Positions 12,485 to 24,760 of a DNA stretch of 64,000 nucleotides are shown in pieces. The notes under the pieces are model-generated. The model searched no databases. It saw nothing but the letters and a program-made list of their open reading frames with translations, and had not been told where the DNA came from. Position 1 is the stretch's first letter, and each line of letters opens with the position of its first letter. The position numbers and the translations under genes are program-made. The stretch lies in the NCBI GenBank assembly GCA_029216955.1, contig JANAVB010023996.1, forward strand, positions 15,672,043-15,736,042, in the 5' to 3' direction. Source of the stretch: Iris pallida (lineage: Eukaryota; Streptophyta; Magnoliopsida; Asparagales; Iridaceae).

Positions 12485-13347
12485 TGTTTGCAAAAACAAA
12501 AGTTTCTCGAGAAAACTTAAATACAAACTAAGAAAAGAAAAGTACAAAGTACAATTTGATTCTAGAAAAGTACAACTTTAAAAATCTGATCAGAAGACGA
12601 TCACTTTATCCCTTGGACAATGCGATATCGGAGAAGAAATGCTTTGGAACGTGCTGCGACAACTTTTCAGAAGATTATGATCATTCATGATCCTTTTAAG
12701 AGTGATTTTTAACTCTATTTATAGAGGTTTATGATAACTGTTAAATAGTTATAATGATTGGTGCACAGCAATGTTTGGAGCACCATGTTCTGTTTTACCT
12801 ATTTGTGCGAACGGTTAGCTTAACTGCATGAGACGCGTGGCATTCTGTGAGAGAAGTTGGCTTAGTCGTGGACAATGTTGCGTGTATGTTCTTCGAGATT
12901 AGTGACATGCGTGCCACATCATATTAACTGCTTTTGGATGATAGTTGAATGTTTGGAGCTAGTTGATGAATGACGCATGGTGTTGAGGAGCGCCAATTGA
13001 TGAAATGCACTTAAATATCGATTCTGTGAGGAGTTAGCCACTTTGCGCCAATGATAAATGGCACATAGTAATTGACAAAGCTCATTATGGTCGGTCTGAC
13101 ATAATCTTCCTCGAGTACTGTGCGTTCGAGATTCGAAGGGATGTTTCTCGACTTTCGTGTTGTCAGTCATTTTGACTGACGACTTAGCTTCTCGAAGAAT
13201 CTTACACGTGGCAACCAGGCGCCATTTAATATCCAGTGCCATTTAATGGTGTGTGCTATTTGACATCAGGCACTATTTAATTGATAGATCCTAGCGCTAT
13301 CTGTAAGTAGCACAATGCATTCTTTTGGCTTTTTTGAAGCTTCTATA
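12485..13347 (-). repeat. Element F left (3') LTR
   Basis: 863 bp, beginning TGTTTGCA like the Tat LTRs of A (TGTTTGCCATG) and B (TGTTTGCCATT), and ending CTTCTATA where A and B have CTTCTACA. A minus-strand TATAAATA is at 12716-12723. It holds several TGCGCCA/GTGCCATTTAATGG-like words that recur in intron 1 of its antisense gene. Confidence 0.75.
12716..12723 (-). promoter_or_regulatory. TATA box of F LTR (sense promoter)
   Basis: TATAAATA on the minus strand, at the position equivalent to the LTR TATA boxes of A (24451) and B (46839). Confidence 0.6.
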
Positions 13348-13412
13348 AGACCCCTTCAAAGTTTTCAAATTTCAAATTTTTTGAAATATGAAATAATTTG
13401 AATAAGAAGCAT
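13338..13412 (-). other. F polypurine tract in a palindrome
   Basis: On the minus strand the purine tract GAAGGGGTC abuts the LTR at 13348. It lies inside an imperfect inverted repeat: AGCTTCT before it, AGAAGC at 13405-13410, with TTCAAAGTTTTCAAATTT facing an A/T-rich complement. A and B have the same layout. Confidence 0.55.
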
Positions 13413-13496
13413 ATCAGAAGATTTTGTGTGTGGATAATCTCAACCGACCCACCGTTACGTGCACAATTTGGACGTCTGTTACACGTAGGCTTAGGC

Positions 13497-13504
13497 TATA
13501 AATA
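13497..13504 (+). promoter_or_regulatory. TATA box of the F antisense gene
   Basis: TATAAATA followed by a CT/GA-rich leader and an ATG 101 bases downstream (13605). Spacing matches A (25714 to 25794) and B (49118 to 49218). Confidence 0.65.
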
Positions 13505-13604
13505 GTTTATTAAGAGGAGAGAGAGAGAGAGACTCCTTAGAAATTTTCTATCTCAAGTTCTCATATTCTCTCTCTCGTTCTTCCAAGTTCTTCGATCATC
13601 GACC

Positions 13605-13737
13605 ATGGCACCAAGGTGATCCGCCACTGACAAAGGCAATGGAGTTGCCGGAGCTTCGTCACGTGCGTCACCGTTGAGGGCGCCACAGAACGTTTTACTG
13701 TCCGCGAGAGCTGAGGAGGCCAACCCTTCTCTTGAAG
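13605..13737 (+). pseudogene. F antisense PMD gene, exon 1
   Basis: A 133-nt exon: 44 codons plus one base, starting MAPR and ending at a GTGAAT donor. A and B have exons of 47 and 40 codons plus one base, starting MAPK, so the phase-1 junction is shared. Codon 5 is TGA, so this copy is broken at once; CGA to TGA would explain it. Confidence 0.6.
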
Positions 13738-13973
13738 GTGAATGTTTGGTCGAGGAAGATGAACAGTACTCTCAGCGCCATTTGATGGTAGCGCGAACTA
13801 AAAGACAGCATCGACCGCCTCTTTCAGAATGTTGGTTGGCGCTGCACAATTTCCAAAACGCGCCAGCTCTTCAAAGTGTTGGCCAAAAATATATCGCGCA
13901 CCCTTTGTTTATTCAAAAAGTGCTGCTCGCTATGTGTCAAAATCTTGTCAATAGCGTACTGTCTTATGCATGC

Positions 13974-14150
13974 GCAAAACAAGAACTGTCATAACACATG
14001 TTCAAATTAAGAATTGCCATGTTGTACGTGCAATTTGAAAACTGTCATACTGTATGCGCACTTTAGAGAACTGTTCCACTGCATGTGCCACTTAGAGAAC
14101 TGTCATACTTTGTGCGCCATTTAGAAACCATCATACTATGTATTGTAACA
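13974..14150 (+). repeat. Tandem motif array in intron 1 of the F antisense gene
   Basis: About five imperfect units of some 35 bp carrying GAACTGTCATACT plus a TGCGCCATTTAGA or TGCGCACTTTAGA word. Related GCGCCATTTAAT/GTGCCATTTAATGG words are in the F LTR (13200-13260). The intron runs 13738-14238, ending TTCTGCAG. Confidence 0.65.
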
Positions 14151-14238
14151 TCTACAATTTACGCAGGGCTAAAAATTACTTAGAAATTTATAAGAACACT
14201 CTTTCATGATTTTAAGTCTTGTTTATTCTTTTCTGCAG

Positions 14239-17200
14239 TTGATCTCAGGGAAGACCCTCATGGGAAGATATTGGATTCGGCTTTCCGGGTATCGGAATAT
14301 GAAGAAAATGTTTCTCATGTCAACTTCCCGTAGTACAACCTTCCTACTACCAGGAGAGCTATGCTAGAGTCCTAAGATGAAATGACTCTACTATGCCTGA
14401 TGAACGGTGAACGCTTCTTAAGTTGGATCATGTTTCCCATAAGAAACCAACCTTCTTATTTGGAGAAGCCTTTGAAAAAGCCTCTCAACCCAAGACGAAA
14501 CGAGAAAAATGAGTCTACCAGAGTGAAAAAAGATTGGCATATCTCCCAGATATAGCGAGGAACTTGTCTCTTACCCGTTACGCCCATGCCAGCTACCCTC
14601 GACAAATGTCATAGGATTTGACTCCATTCCAACAAGCCAGGGTTGGAAAGATATATTATAAATTTGGGACCCAGAGGAGGGATATATTCTTTAGTTCCTC
14701 TGAGAGACACAATAAGCATTTGAGAGGCTTAAAACCAAGTTGTGTGCCGGCCGAGGATTCATCTTTGATGGTTCTGGTCAGAATACCATTCTTTACAAAT
14801 ATTTTTGCTATGGCTGGAGAAACATATCCGGCCCCAAACATGCAGCTGAGGGGTTTGATGCATCCAGACATTAAGCACTGGAACCATCTTTCAGTATGGG
14901 CTCTGAACAACTTCAAGGACAAGCTGGTTGAGTTGGAACTTTATTATGCCGTCTTGACCACCTCCCATGGAATCCAAACCAATTCCAACATGTTCTTAGC
15001 CATGGTGGCGAGGTACAACAACAGGATGAGTACCTTTGTGACTCCTCATGGGAAGATAGGCCTCGCCTTACACGAGATGCAGTCCTTATCACATATACCA
15101 ATGGGTGATAACCCCTACGAGGAGTATGTGCCAACTGAAGAAGAACTAAAAGCTCTGGCCAAAGAAAATCCTCCAATGGTGGCAACCTTCGAGGAGCTAC
15201 TATGTCATTTCATGATTTGTACCCTCTTGTATAAGAGCAGGGCAATTGGGACGTGCTATACGTCTAAGTGGCTGGTGTATCTCTTCCTAGGTCATGTCGC
15301 AGAGAATAAGGCGTATGAGCATTTAGAATGTGAGCCCCGTTTCTTTGAACCGCTCAAAAGTGACACAATTAAAAGACTGATTGAAGAATCAGGACATATT
15401 AATAATGAGTTGGAAGAAGATTGGCATGGCTTTGCTGCTAGCACCCCTATCGAGACTTACATAAGACAAAGTGGTATAACCATGTCTCCAGAGGCTACTT
15501 TGGCAGACTTCCTTTCTATTTGGCTGCGACGATTTGTGGTTCCTAGAGCCAGTGTGGTCGATCGCATCCACCGAGGTATACTATTCGCCGTAGTGCATTT
15601 AGTGTTCGGATATAAATGGATATCCTTTCCGTGATGACTTGTCATTTAAATGCTGGTTTCCGTGCATTCACAACCACCATGATGGAGAAGCCCAGCACTC
15701 GAGAAGACTTTCTTCGCACCGAGATGCCGTATACTTGTCTATTTAGTTGGTTAATCTTATACCATCCTTGTTTGATGGATCCAAATCTTGGTGCTATGGA
15801 AGGAGATTGCATCGGTCGATACGCCACATCTCGATGGAAAGTGGACTCCATTTTTGACAGTAGGAAGGCACTGAACATGGGCTCTAAGTGGAGGTTCTTC
15901 TGTGTCAATCCTTCTCCTGGGTACGAGACCTTTTCGACTCCTCTCATGGATTTGGAGCCTATGAGTACTCATCCACCTTGGGCAGCCTTCACTTGGTTGA
16001 AAATGATCAGACCCTTACATCTGGTGTATCAGTTTGAGAGTGAATGCTATATGGAACCATACCTGCCTAGCCGATTTGCTCGTCAGTTCATCTTGGACCA
16101 GATGCACGTTGGTAATGCAACCACCTTCTTTAAAGCCTTCAGATATCTGATCGACGACGCTCGAGGATAGAGATACTACAGTATGAGGGGCACTGAAGCT
16201 GTATTCACCATACCTTTCTCTACTTTTGAAGTGGGCCCACGCATGTTGAATACTTACATGAATTTTTACACCTCAGCCAACACTTTCTTCGGAGGTTATT
16301 CCTTATCCGATAGTTTTATTGGGGTGAGAAGGTCACGAGAAGGGACCAACGCTACCTTAGAATTTACAGAAGCTGAGGAGAACGTTCCTGTTGACGACCC
16401 TCTTGAGGCTACACTTGTTGGTTTCCCTGATGAATTGCATGATGCACTGCGTGTCACCCTCAAGAAGCAGAAAGAAAAATCTCCTGTGAAGGGGACTAGC
16501 AAGAAACAGAAAACTGGGGCCTCATCTACCCAGTCAGTCGAGCATGAACTTTCTTCTCCTGCTAAGGGAAATGGAATGAAAAAGAAAGAAACGACCGTCG
16601 TTGAAAAGCCTGTGGCGAGGACAAGGCTTCAAACACGACAACTAGAAGCGGGGCTTTCCCCTGGAGGAATATCTTCTTTTAGAGGAACAACCCCATCCCC
16701 TGATCAGAATGAGAGTGAGGTTGAGGATACGAGTAGAGAGCGGGTTACTCCTGGAGATCAACTGGTCAAGCATGCTGCTAAAAGAAAATTGTTGGTATCA
16801 AGAGTTGTGTCGATGAAAACTGCAGCCTCTACTATCCCTCCTTTGCCAAGGCAGTCTCTTGTTCAGGAGCCATTACAGCCGTCAACTGGGGGCCTATCTT
16901 CTCTACCAGGTTATACACTTTGTCTCTCAGTTCAACAAGAGTTACTAGATGTTAATCTTGTAGCGATTTGTATTGATCTATCTTCATCTCTAGAGCTTCC
17001 ACCTACCAGTGAACCGGCTCCAGCTGCTGCAGTGGAAGTCCCTCCGGTTACTATTTCAGAACCAATAATCGTCGCGATCACTATTCCCCTGTCTACGAGG
17101 ACATTGACGGTGCTTACTTCTGCTAGTTTGATGTTGCCACCAACTACTGATGACACTTCAAGGGCCACAATTCCTGAAAAAGTGTTAACTCCAAAGGAGG

Positions 17201-17703
17201 TTGCTCCAGGAATTCTAGCTCCTTCCATAATCCAAACTCCCATAACCCCTGTCCTGTATGAGATACCTCCCCAAAATAACCAAGAGATGATAGCGGTATT
17301 GCAGGATTTTGATTTTGGGGATGAACCGATCGAGGACCCTGTTGATGTTGCCTCCAACCTTGAAAAAGTTGAATTAAGCCCAGATCAGGCAGCAACACAG
17401 AAGGATCAAAACTTAGTGGCCAAAGACGGCCAGACTACAATTGAGGGTGATGAGCACCCTGCTGAAGATGAGGGCGACCATAGCCCTAGTGATGATGACC
17501 AGAATCTTGATGAACCGCGGGGCGATGAGAACTTTGATGATGACATTGAGGGCGACGAAAGCCCAGATGATGATAATGAAGGCGATGAAGACATTGCTGA
17601 CGGTCTCGAAGGTCCTGAGGGTATTGAAAGCCCTGATATTGATATTGAGGAGTTCAGGCCCCAATTGAGAATATTTTTGAAACGGAGAGGGCAGAAAAGA
17701 TAG
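14239..17703 (+). pseudogene. F antisense PMD gene, exon 2
   Basis: After the acceptor the frame starts VDLREDPHGKIL, aligned with VNLPVNPAGKLL in A. The first 380 bases hold several stops and a frame change. Open segments are 14618-15634, 15616-16170 (frameshift near 15615) and 16183-17703. The first two carry the PMD-like block (VTPHGKIGLALHEMQSL; IWLRRFVVPRASVVDRIHRG; LFSWLILYHP). TAG at 16168-16170 replaces the Trp found in B at the ARGW position. The last segment is a low-complexity tail rich in Pro, Ser and Thr, then acidic repeats (GDE/DDD, 17440-17640), ending in a basic KRRGQKR. By homology the intact protein would be a plant-mobile-domain protein; the family's role in transposons is unknown. 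Confidence 0.65.
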
Positions 17704-17972
17704 CCTATGAAGGCAAAGCTAAGTCGGGGGCCCGAGGTAGCCATGCGGGCTTAGAGGCTGGAATGAGCTGTTTGATTTCTGGAGGATCAAAGGAAGGCAG
17801 TAGTTAGGCAACAGTATCTGCATCTGTGTTTGAGAGTCATTACAGAAAGAGATACCGTGCCTATGAGTACTCCAAACATGCCAACGGGCCCATATAAAAT
17901 TTTGACTTTATTTATCGTTGCTTCTTTATTTAATGTCGTGTGATATAATGACTTTACTTTGAATTGCAACAG

Positions 17973-18195
17973 ATCATGTAGGAACAATCGTCGGAGTCCC
18001 ACTAGCCTTTGCTGCCTTCTGCCTCAGTTCTACCATGGATCCTTTGGATGTCGGGACTCATGCCATGGAGGGAAGCTCGTCGGGGACGTCTGCACCAAAA
18101 TCTCCAGGTGCTGTTGTTGCGCAGGTTGCCATTCCTTCCATCTCTGTTGAAGGTAGAGTTTTCGCTGAGGCAGCGACACCTAGTGTATCGACGGT
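17973..18195 (+). pseudogene. F antisense gene, start of exon 3, cut by element C
   Basis: A probable acceptor AACAG at 17968-17972 opens a frame running to the insertion point of C. With one copy of the target duplication ACGGT removed, the frame continues into 46093. 17704-17972 is AT-rich, with stops, and is taken as intron 2. Confidence 0.45.
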
Positions 18196-19369
18196 TGTCA
18201 CGACCCGCACCCTAGAGTAAGGACACGAGACGTGGATACGTCCAGCCTATGCCGCAGTGTCGGCGGTAGAACGCTGTCCTAGGTCACAACATCTAACAGA
18301 TAAGGGTAAATAAACAGTTATACTCCCCGAATGGGGGTGACATAACAGAATATATCTCAATCACATCTAAGGTAGAACATGAAAGGAAAGATAGATAAAT
18401 ATCCAGAAATGAAACACAGAGATACGATCCAGAATTCTAAGTGTCTAATTAAGTACATATCCAAATAAGTTCTCAGAAACTCAATACAGAATCCAAAAAG
18501 ATAAAGACATCCTAATCTAGGGAAGTATCATCAACTGCTAGTAGGTCCAAGCCACTAGTGATGTCTAATGCTGCACCAAGAGGGGTAGACACCAGAGTCT
18601 CATCATTCACTGTAAAATTTTTAACAGGTCCAATCAGGACGGGAGCGAGCACATATCTCTCAACAGTTCATAACAGGTTAGGAGTATAAATCATGCAATA
18701 GAGTAAAATACAGGAAGTGCTGAAAAAGAAGTACGAGTAAACAAGAGATATTTGTAACAGAAAGTAAATACATGATAAGTAGAGACTGTAAGTGGCTAAG
18801 TGATTTAGAGTATAATATGGTTATATAAACGGCTTAGGGGCACATGAATACAACTAAGAGGCACATTTATACAGCTACTGGAGATAATGATCACATAACC
18901 AATTCTACTCACCCCGCCCCAATCAATACACAAGGATCCATTCAAGTTACGTTATAAGCACATGAATACAGCTAAAGGTACGTGACTCATGTATTGAGTA
19001 GTACATGAGGCACATGAAAGCACATGAGAACATGTAAAAACATGAACTAGTACGAGTACAAGGAGTACCTGATGCACATGATAAAGTACATGAACATAAA
19101 ATACCCGATGCACCCGTAGAGGGATAACATCTCAGGAAGGGATCCATATAGTACTAATCCATGAAAATACGTGTCAGCATCAAGTAGAGTAATCAAGAGC
19201 AAGGATATAATCCAGGTAAGTATGAAAAGGTCAGAGAATGTACTCGCTTGCTAACTGAATTTCCAAGACAAAAGTACTGTCCGAGGAGTGGTGTCTGGCT
19301 CCTATTAGAACAGCACAAGTCCAGAATAGTAATAAGATGCACTACGATGCATACTACATGAATCTAGGT

Positions 19370-19452
19370 CAATCTAGACCAAAGTCAACTCTTGGTCAAC
19401 TCTGGTCAACCCTAGAAGTCAACTAGGTCAACCAAGTCAAACCTAAGTCAAA
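19370..19452 (-). promoter_or_regulatory. Cluster of TTGAC (W-box-like) words in C LTR
   Basis: Eight GTCAA words in about 80 bases, reading TTGAC(C/T) on the element strand. The cluster is repeated at 42352-42434. TTGAC[CT] is the core of the WRKY-binding W-box. It lies far downstream of the likely promoter, so a regulatory role is uncertain. Confidence 0.4.
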
Positions 19453-21709
19453 CTAGTCTATACTAGGCTAACAAGGCTATTCTAAGTCTAACTAGACTAC
19501 ACAAGTCTAATCTAGGCTCTACACTGACAAGCAGACACAACCATAGGCCATAGGCTAAGAGACTAGGCCCTAGGCTAAACTAACCTATAACACATCTACA
19601 CAAGGCTATTCTATATCTAAAATAATACACAAATTACAATGTTAATATAATCTAATATAGGAATTCATAACATATAGGTTATCTATATGTGTATATATCA
19701 CCCAACATATTTATATCTAATATATTTATAATATGGTACACATATACATATATACATAAGAAATGAATGTGTGTGTGTCATGGGCATGTGTGAGAGAGAG
19801 TGTTCAAGTGTGTGATAGAGTGTGTAACAGTTAAGTGAGGGTGTTCATGTGTGTGTGAAACAGTGAGGCATAGGCTAACAGTGAGTGAGATAAAAGAGTG
19901 TGATACACATTAGTGTGTGTGTGTAACATGAGACATGAGTGTGTGTGATAACAGGACTGTGTGTACAGAATTTAGGTCACAACTCAGTTTAAGGGAAATA
20001 ATACTATGGCAAAGGAAAGGAAACCAGCTCAGGGAATGGGAATGTTCCATTCAGTGCAATGAAACATTCATCCTCAGGTTATAAGGCATTACAGAAATCA
20101 AAGAAATTACTCAATGCAGTTTACAGTTTCATGAACTCAAACAGTCAATGCATAATCATTAAAATTTAGTTCACCATTGGAACAAAATCATTCAAAATCT
20201 CAGCATGAAGAAGGAAAACCATTTCCATATAGTTCAGTTTTCAGCAAAAAGAACTAAATTCTCAGTTTTTACTCTAACAGTGGACAACACAAAATATTTA
20301 ATCTATATTGAATCTAAACTTCAATTCAGTTTAAAAAGGAATGAGTCAATATCAGTTAAGGAAGCATGGAGATAATCTCAGGATATAAATTCTCAGACAT
20401 TGAATTCCTATGACAGTCAACAAATGAATTAAAACACTCATTCAAAATTCAGTTTGAAGAAGGGAAACAATTCCTCAGGTTTTACAGTTTACAGGGAAAC
20501 ATCAGTCACCCTATTCGAACACTACACAAGTTCAAATTCTCCTTTTCAACTCAAAAGCCCATTTGAATTGTAACATTTAAGCTAATCATGAACTAGCAAA
20601 ATGTGGGGGGTAATTAACAGTGCAAAGTATTACGTAAAAATTGTAATTTATAAAGTTAGGAAATGGAGAAAAACCCATTCTAACAGTACAAATATGGATT
20701 GAACAACATTCCCTTTCACATTTCAGTTTAATGAGAAACTATTTGACAGTTCAAATGTGATATCATCATACATGTTAGCTAATATACATTTATGTGTATA
20801 ACAAACCAAATTCCCAATCAATACAACCAGCTCACATCAGCCCATCAAAATTTCTAAATTCAATTCAACAAAACTCCCTCCTACCATAATTTCAGTTCCC
20901 AAGAAATGGGTAAAATGTTAGTTCAACAGTTAGCATAAATCTGAATTTTCAGTTTAAAACCCACTCGAATTCAAGCCTTCAAACACAATCAAAATCAACT
21001 TCCAGTAACCTAATTCGTGTGTTGGTGATCAATCATGGTATTGAAACAATACAAACAGTAAAAATTTATAAGTTAATCTCAGATTTTGAAATTCAAGTGA
21101 CAGTTCATATCAAGACATTGGGAGAAACCTAATTTGAACTACTGAATTTAATCATCAGCTATTCATACATATACAACATAATCTTCTAACTAATTTAACA
21201 TTCAAGTTCAGGGAAATGGTTTCCAACAACTGACAGCATGTATCAGTCACACATTCAATCCCAATCCCAATATCAATATCTAATTTAAAACCTAAAACCT
21301 ATCACAAATCAGTTTCCCACATTGCAGTAATGTAGTTACACATGTATAGATGATTAATCGTGAGTCTTAACATTTAAATTAGTTTAAAACAGGAAATCAA
21401 AGTTAGACATTAATTTTCAGAAAAACAGTGTGATTCAGTTTATCATTTCAGTCCACTCTACATTCAAAATCCAAACGAAACTCAATCGAAGCCCAAACTC
21501 ATGTGTGAACATCCTAGCAGCAACTAATACAGGTATAAGTGCATTGAACATAGCAATTCAAGTCATAAAAGAATGGGTTGAACACATTTAAATCCAGAAA
21601 ATCGAAAACATAATTCTGTGTATCAGAGAATGGGAAGCTCGACAAAATTCGACCCATTTGAAATCGAAAACCCAAAATCAGTGTGTGCTGAGTGTTCCTC
21701 ACATGAAGA

Positions 21710-22360
21710 CGTGTCTAGGTGTGTCATTCGTGTCCACTGGAGTGGACACGAAGTGTCCAAATGAAATCGAAACACAGACAAGAACCCTGTGGTGTACAAT
21801 TCGTGCACTGGCTCGTGCAGCCATGCCGATCGACCTAGGTCACGACACGAAACACGTGAGTTCTCGTGCACGTATCCATAGGTAGATGAGGTCTCGGGCT
21901 AGAGGGTCGGTGCCCTGTATCGAGTCCTGGGCGTGTCAGTGTCCGACGCGAATACTGTATCAGTAGGAAACCTGTGTGCACAGTTCGTGTACAAAATCAG
22001 TGAGGGAGCAATTACTCCTCCGATACAACACAAGGTGACACGAGACTCAAGGGGTGTGATGTCAGTCACTGTCCCTTGGTCTGTGCCAAGTGGCAGGCCA
22101 CCACGTGGCGTGTCGTGTCCACAGTGACACTCGGGTAGCAGGGCACTGCTACCATACGGGAACGTGCGTGTTCACGTGTCCATGCCGACACGATATGACA
22201 CCATAATCACATCAGTCAACCAGAAATCGACAAGCAAGACCCAACCCTAATTTTCTATTCACATACATTTCACAAAATCAACCGAAATGCCCTTTGAGGC
22301 ATTTTGTCAAACACCTAATAGAAGGACTGATACGTGTTCGATACGGACACGTATCGAACT
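21710..22360. repeat. GTGTCC/GGACAC palindrome-rich segment of C LTR
   Basis: Includes a perfect palindrome with arms GTGTCCACT/AGTGGACAC (21730-21749), a second with arms GATACGTGT/ACACGTATC (22329-22355), and CACGTG words near 21855 and 22104. It lies just downstream of the minus-strand TATA-like box. The right LTR keeps most of it (44670-45320). Confidence 0.55.
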
Positions 22361-22705
22361 CGAAACCTAGGGTTAGCTAGTCCTACAGCTAGAGTAGACC
22401 TAGGGCATCCTAGAAATGTAATAAAATAGTAATTTCATGGTGAGAAATTGAATATACCTAGGGATGTGCAAAGGCTCAAAATCCCCAAATGAAAATGGTT
22501 CTTCAAGCTACCAAACTCCTTCAAATTGATTCCTTCCTGAAAATACTCAATACCAACAGCAAGTAGACTTAGAACCTAATACAATTGATTTGGGGGAAAA
22601 AGGAGTTGAAATAGATTTTCTATGGATTAGGGAAGATGGAGACTCACCTCTTTCCAAACTTGCAAATAATTCCTATTGGAGGCTAGCCCTAATTTCTAGG
22701 AGGGG

Positions 22706-22713
22706 TTAAATAG
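22706..22713 (-). promoter_or_regulatory. Possible TATA box of C LTR
   Basis: CTATTTAA on the minus strand, about 410 bases inside the LTR's 5' end. The right LTR has lost it (an A-run near 45677). Confidence 0.4.
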
Positions 22714-23120
22714 AGGGGGAATCCCTATTTGACCAGCCATGGGCTGAAGTGGGCTAGGGTTAGGTTCACTAGTGTTTGGTTGGGCCTATAAGGCTAAAAT
22801 CACAAACCATGACTTGTGAAATCACAAGCCATTTCCTAATCAAATAAATTCCTAATTTCTCCAAAATAATTCTAATGAGTTAATCATCACTAACTTAGGT
22901 CAAGCTAGGGTTACTTAACCTAACCAAGTAGTCATGACCTAGGTTAGCTATCAGGACAGTCTCCTAAGTCATCCTGAGTCAAAGTCAACTATAGCACTAA
23001 ATCAATATATTAAAAATCACCAAAAATCATAATAATTATAATTAATAATAATAAGTCCAAAATAATTCCAAAATTTTAAAAATGACCAAAATACCCTCAT
23101 TTGGAAAACTGGGTGTTACA

Positions 23121-23160
23121 ATCTTACCCACCTTAGAAAAATTTCGTCCTCGAAATTAAG
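23121..23160 (-). other. Polypurine tract and chromovirus 3'-end remnant of C
   Basis: Minus strand: AATTTCGAGGACGAAATT, then CTAAGGTGGGTAAGAT directly before the LTR. This combination is characteristic of Tekay/Del chromovirus 3' ends and is shared with D (5259-5300). Confidence 0.65.
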
Positions 23161-23402
23161 ATGATCGTACCCCTTCTAGGTTAAACCCAAACAATCAAGG
23201 TCAAAAGAGAACTTATCTAATTCATGCAATTGGAAGGATAACATATAGGATTTGGTAAGTGGTATCAGTCTGAGGTCTCATCTAGCCATGCTAGTCATAT
23301 TAGATCAAGAGCAATCATAAGGTATCAGAACATACAATAATATGGTAGTGTGCATCAATTTTTAAAGATTGGCTAAGATATAGGTTAAGGACTCACCTCC
23401 AA

Positions 23403-24055
23403 CTAGGTCTGGTGGCTGGAACTCCCTCCCGAAGGCGGAGTCTTGGCTAGGATAAGTGCAGTAGGACAGTCTCACAACCTGTGTGCAGCCGACCCACACA
23501 ACAGGCATACCCCTCTTCTCTTCCTACAGTTGTCCCACGCATGTCCAGGCTTCTTACAGAAGGTGCAGGTAGGCACTCTCTCAGCTGGCCTCTGCTGAAC
23601 AGGTGTCTGGACTGGGTAGGCTAGTCTAGGCTGATAGTCTGGGTGCTCACGGGGCTCTGGGTATACACTACTCCTCGGCCTCTTAGAACTAGTCTCTCCT
23701 CCTGAATGTGCTAAATCCCACAGCAGTTGGATCCTATGGCCCTGCTCCTTCAGGATCTCAGCATGAACTCTCTGTGTCTCCCACACATCCCGGAGAAGTC
23801 TGGATATCTGAGCTCCATCAGGAAACAAATATGTCGAGGGTATGGTATGGGGTACCGCTCCTGGAGGCAGAGGAGGAGACGGGAAAGGACTCTTGGTCTC
23901 AGATGAGGCTGCAGCTCTTTCCTGGATAACAGGTGGTGGAGGGAAACTCTCTGGTAAGGATGCTAACACCTCCTCGATGACGAGAGGTGCCACTACCCTT
24001 GGGTCAGCCTGAGGGGTCACTACCTCCTGAGTAATAGGAGGTGGAAGCACACTAT
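23403..24055 (-). pseudogene. Element C gag remnant, C-terminal part with two zinc knuckles
   Basis: The frame continues from 40270 across the site of element A. It is Pro-rich, then has a possible helical stretch, then a CCHC knuckle (CTFCKKPGHAWDNC) and a second (CLLCGSAAH...DC) broken by TGA at 23472-23474, most simply CGA to TGA. It ends at TAG 23403-23405, close to the polypurine tract. Gag knuckles bind the element's RNA during packaging. At roughly 235 codons it is much shorter than chromovirus gags, and I do not see the main retrotransposon-gag fold, so it is a remnant. Confidence 0.65.
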
Positions 24056-24450
24056 TGTTTGCCATGAAATATAAAAGAGCAGAACAGTTTTATGGGAGGA
24101 CTGGACTTTTACTTTACGTTACAAACTCGCTTGTACAAAGAAAGCCTAGGGACGAAAACCTAGGTACAACAATCTAAGTACAATTGTTTATTTTTGATTC
24201 TGGGGGGTGACGATAGAGGCTCGGGAAAGCGACGACAGCTATGCCTTACTCCTTGGACGATCGGACGTAGCCTTGGCTCCTGTGACGAGATGCTTGGCGT
24301 TGACAAAAAAATGCTCTTCTTGCTCTCTTCGTATTGCTCTTCTGGCTTCTCTCTCTCTGGATTGATCTCTGTGTATTTTTTTCTCTCTGATTATTGGGAG
24401 AGTCTCTCTTTATGTGTGCGTGTATATTTTGCAAGGGAATGGCACCCTGT

Positions 24451-24458
24451 TATTTATA
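24451..24458 (-). promoter_or_regulatory. TATA box of A left LTR
   Basis: TATAAATA on the minus strand. The same box is at 39302-39309 in the 5' LTR. Confidence 0.65.
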
Positions 24459-24760
24459 GGAATGGGATATGATTAGTAGGGTTGCAAATGATTGCTTCTT
24501 GGAGATGGCGACGGCATGGTAAATGATCAATCTGGGCCATTAATCTTGAGCGTAAAGGATCTGGGCCATTAATGAGGATTATGCCAAATCATGTCAGTAA
24601 TTAATGTTGATTACAATAAATCCTCATCATGATGATTTGTTGATGTTCGCAAATCTAAATGAATCAATTTAATTCATTCTCTTACCACGTGTCCCAAATT
24701 ATTGGGATCTGACCCAAAATTTGATTATCTTTAGGACACGTGTCCTGTCATCGTTGTTGA

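Larger units (their letters stand above)
18196..23120 (-). repeat. Element C left (3') LTR
   Basis: 4925 bp and highly similar to 41180-46087 with scattered substitutions and small indels (for example a 20-odd-bp difference near 19560). It contains a GTCAA cluster (19370-19452), TG-rich stretches (19770-19960), a GTGTCC/GGACAC-rich part (21710-22360) and a weak minus-strand TATA at 22706. On that TATA, U3 is only about 0.4 kb and R-U5 about 4.5 kb. Confidence 0.92.

Noticed and set aside
19770..19960. TG-rich stretches in the C LTR as regulatory Z-DNA
   Set aside because: Interrupted, low-complexity sequence; no support beyond composition.
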